Below, piece after piece: positions 4,640 to 5,079 of a stretch of DNA of 5,079 nt; position 1 is the first letter of the stretch; every line of letters begins with the position of its first letter. The stretch comes from Candidatus Delongbacteria bacterium. Lineage in GTDB: Bacteria; Delongbacteria; UBA4055. Under the pieces are notes generated by a model that was given only the letters and a program-made list of their open reading frames with translations, did no database searches and was not told where the DNA came from. Position numbers and translations under genes: made by a program. The DNA is taken from the NCBI GenBank assembly GCA_027858795.1, contig JAQICF010000160.1, positions 1 to 5,079 of the forward strand, written 5' to 3'.

Positions 4640-5079
4640 ATGAAAGATATTTCTATATTAAATTCACTTTCAAAGAAATTGGTCGAATCGATTGGTTTTA
4701 TCCCGGAAAAAGCCATTGTTTTATCAAAGGGATGGAAAGATAAGGTCGACAATCAGAACAAGATCAATCTTCTATTTGAAGGTGTTTCTATCAATCATAG
4801 TTTATTTACAAATATTAGAACTAATGAACTATATGTTCTTTGGGATCATGATAGAATAGATGACGAGCTAAAAAAATTTTTTAAAACACTGATCAGAGTT
4901 TTAAAAATATCGGGTGTGAATTCTATTCAAGTTCTTGATGAATGTATTTCAATAGATGACATGCCTGACAGTTTCGTTAGAATTACAGACCATATAAATT
5001 TTACTGATGACAATCCATTGATAGGGAAGAACTTTGAGGAGATCGGTCCTAGATTCCCTGATATGAGTCATGCTTACTT
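4640..5079 (+). CDS. Divergent purine nucleoside phosphorylase homologue, N-terminal part only
   Basis: Open to the window edge: 146 codons plus two bases, of about 270 expected. Residues 115-143 carry an unmistakable PNP signature, I-T-D-H-I-N-F (115-121), N-P-L-I-G (125-129) and G-P-R-F-P-D-M-S (136-143), and 84-98 (L-I-R-V-L-K-I-S-G-V-N-S-I-Q-V) fits the preceding helix-strand. The phosphate-binding parts of trimeric PNPs are missing. The G-S-G-L-G loop is replaced by L-S-K-G-W (28-32), so the phosphate serine aligns with K30. The G-R-x-H-x-Y-E-G block is replaced by W-D-H-D-R (68-72), and N-A-A-G-G by L-D-E-C-I (99-103). The N-terminal half is also about 13 residues shorter than in a typical enzyme. 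One uninterrupted frame covers both conserved and altered parts. The start is the ATG 8 bases after the divIVA stop, without a Shine-Dalgarno sequence. It may be a pseudoenzyme or a changed-function member; the purine-binding half lies beyond the window. Confidence 0.85.
   Translation, partial: MKDISILNSLSKKLVESIGFIPEKAIVLSKGWKDKVDNQNKINLLFEGVSINHSLFTNIRTNELYVLWDHDRIDDELKKFFKTLIRVLKISGVNSIQVLDECISIDDMPDSFVRITDHINFTDDNPLIGKNFEEIGPRFPDMSHAY

Noticed and set aside
4640..5000. Frameshift or sequencing error as the explanation for lost PNP motifs
   Set aside because: One frame runs without stops from the ATG to the window end, and the parts before and after the altered motifs (84-98 and 115-143) align to the family in that same frame.
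1..5079. Apparent excess of GATC sites (about 36 by hand count against about 15 from base composition)
   Set aside because: GAT (Asp) and ATC (Ile) are frequent in these genes, so a calculation using trinucleotide context would lower the excess greatly. Without a genome-wide count it is not evidence of a methylation system.

Overview
The window comes from a low-GC bacterium (about one third G+C by eye). The reductase at the left end has the variants I associate with Bacteroidota and relatives: a C-terminal S-G-S-A-S-T-P motif and an S-G-V-C-G-G-V start. Upstream of it is a cluster of short palindromes of a kind I recall from intergenic DNA of that broad assemblage (FCB group; Cloacimonadota- or Delongbacteria-like lineages are possible). 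That placement is inference from memory. No rRNA, tRNA, CRISPR array or transposase gene is visible.

Left part (1-1109). A compact, GC-richer cluster of inverted repeats (1-101) ends 22 bases before ispH (124-987), which encodes the last enzyme of the MEP isoprenoid pathway. Between ispH and a convergent unknown membrane-protein gene (1107-1583, minus strand) lies a tandem array of 19 heptamers, consensus TGAGGTA. It fills the gap completely and supplies the stop codons of both flanking genes. The strand is free of C for 149 bases.

Middle (1584-1750). A very AT-rich divergent spacer of 167 bp must hold promoters for the leftward membrane-protein gene and the rightward gene set. Weak sigma70-like candidates are visible in both directions.

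Right part (1751-5079). Five genes run in one direction with gaps of 32, -4, 30 and 8 bases, so they are probably an operon. They encode a Gfo/Idh/MocA oxidoreductase resembling nucleotide-sugar dehydrogenases, YggS (PLP homeostasis), YggT (integral membrane), a short DivIVA-domain coiled-coil protein, and the N-terminal 146 residues of a purine nucleoside phosphorylase homologue that runs off the window. YggS-YggT-DivIVA keeps the order of the ylmE-ylmG-divIVA division-associated cluster of Gram-positive bacteria, but without sepF. The phosphorylase homologue keeps the D-H-I-N, N-P-L-I-G and G-P-R-F-P-D-M blocks but has lost the phosphate-binding G-S-G-L-G, R-x-H and N-A-A-G-G motifs, so its first half looks unable to perform normal phosphorolysis.

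The two observations most worth following up are the heptamer array that provides both stop codons and the phosphorylase-like protein without its phosphate site. Neither establishes a new system by itself.
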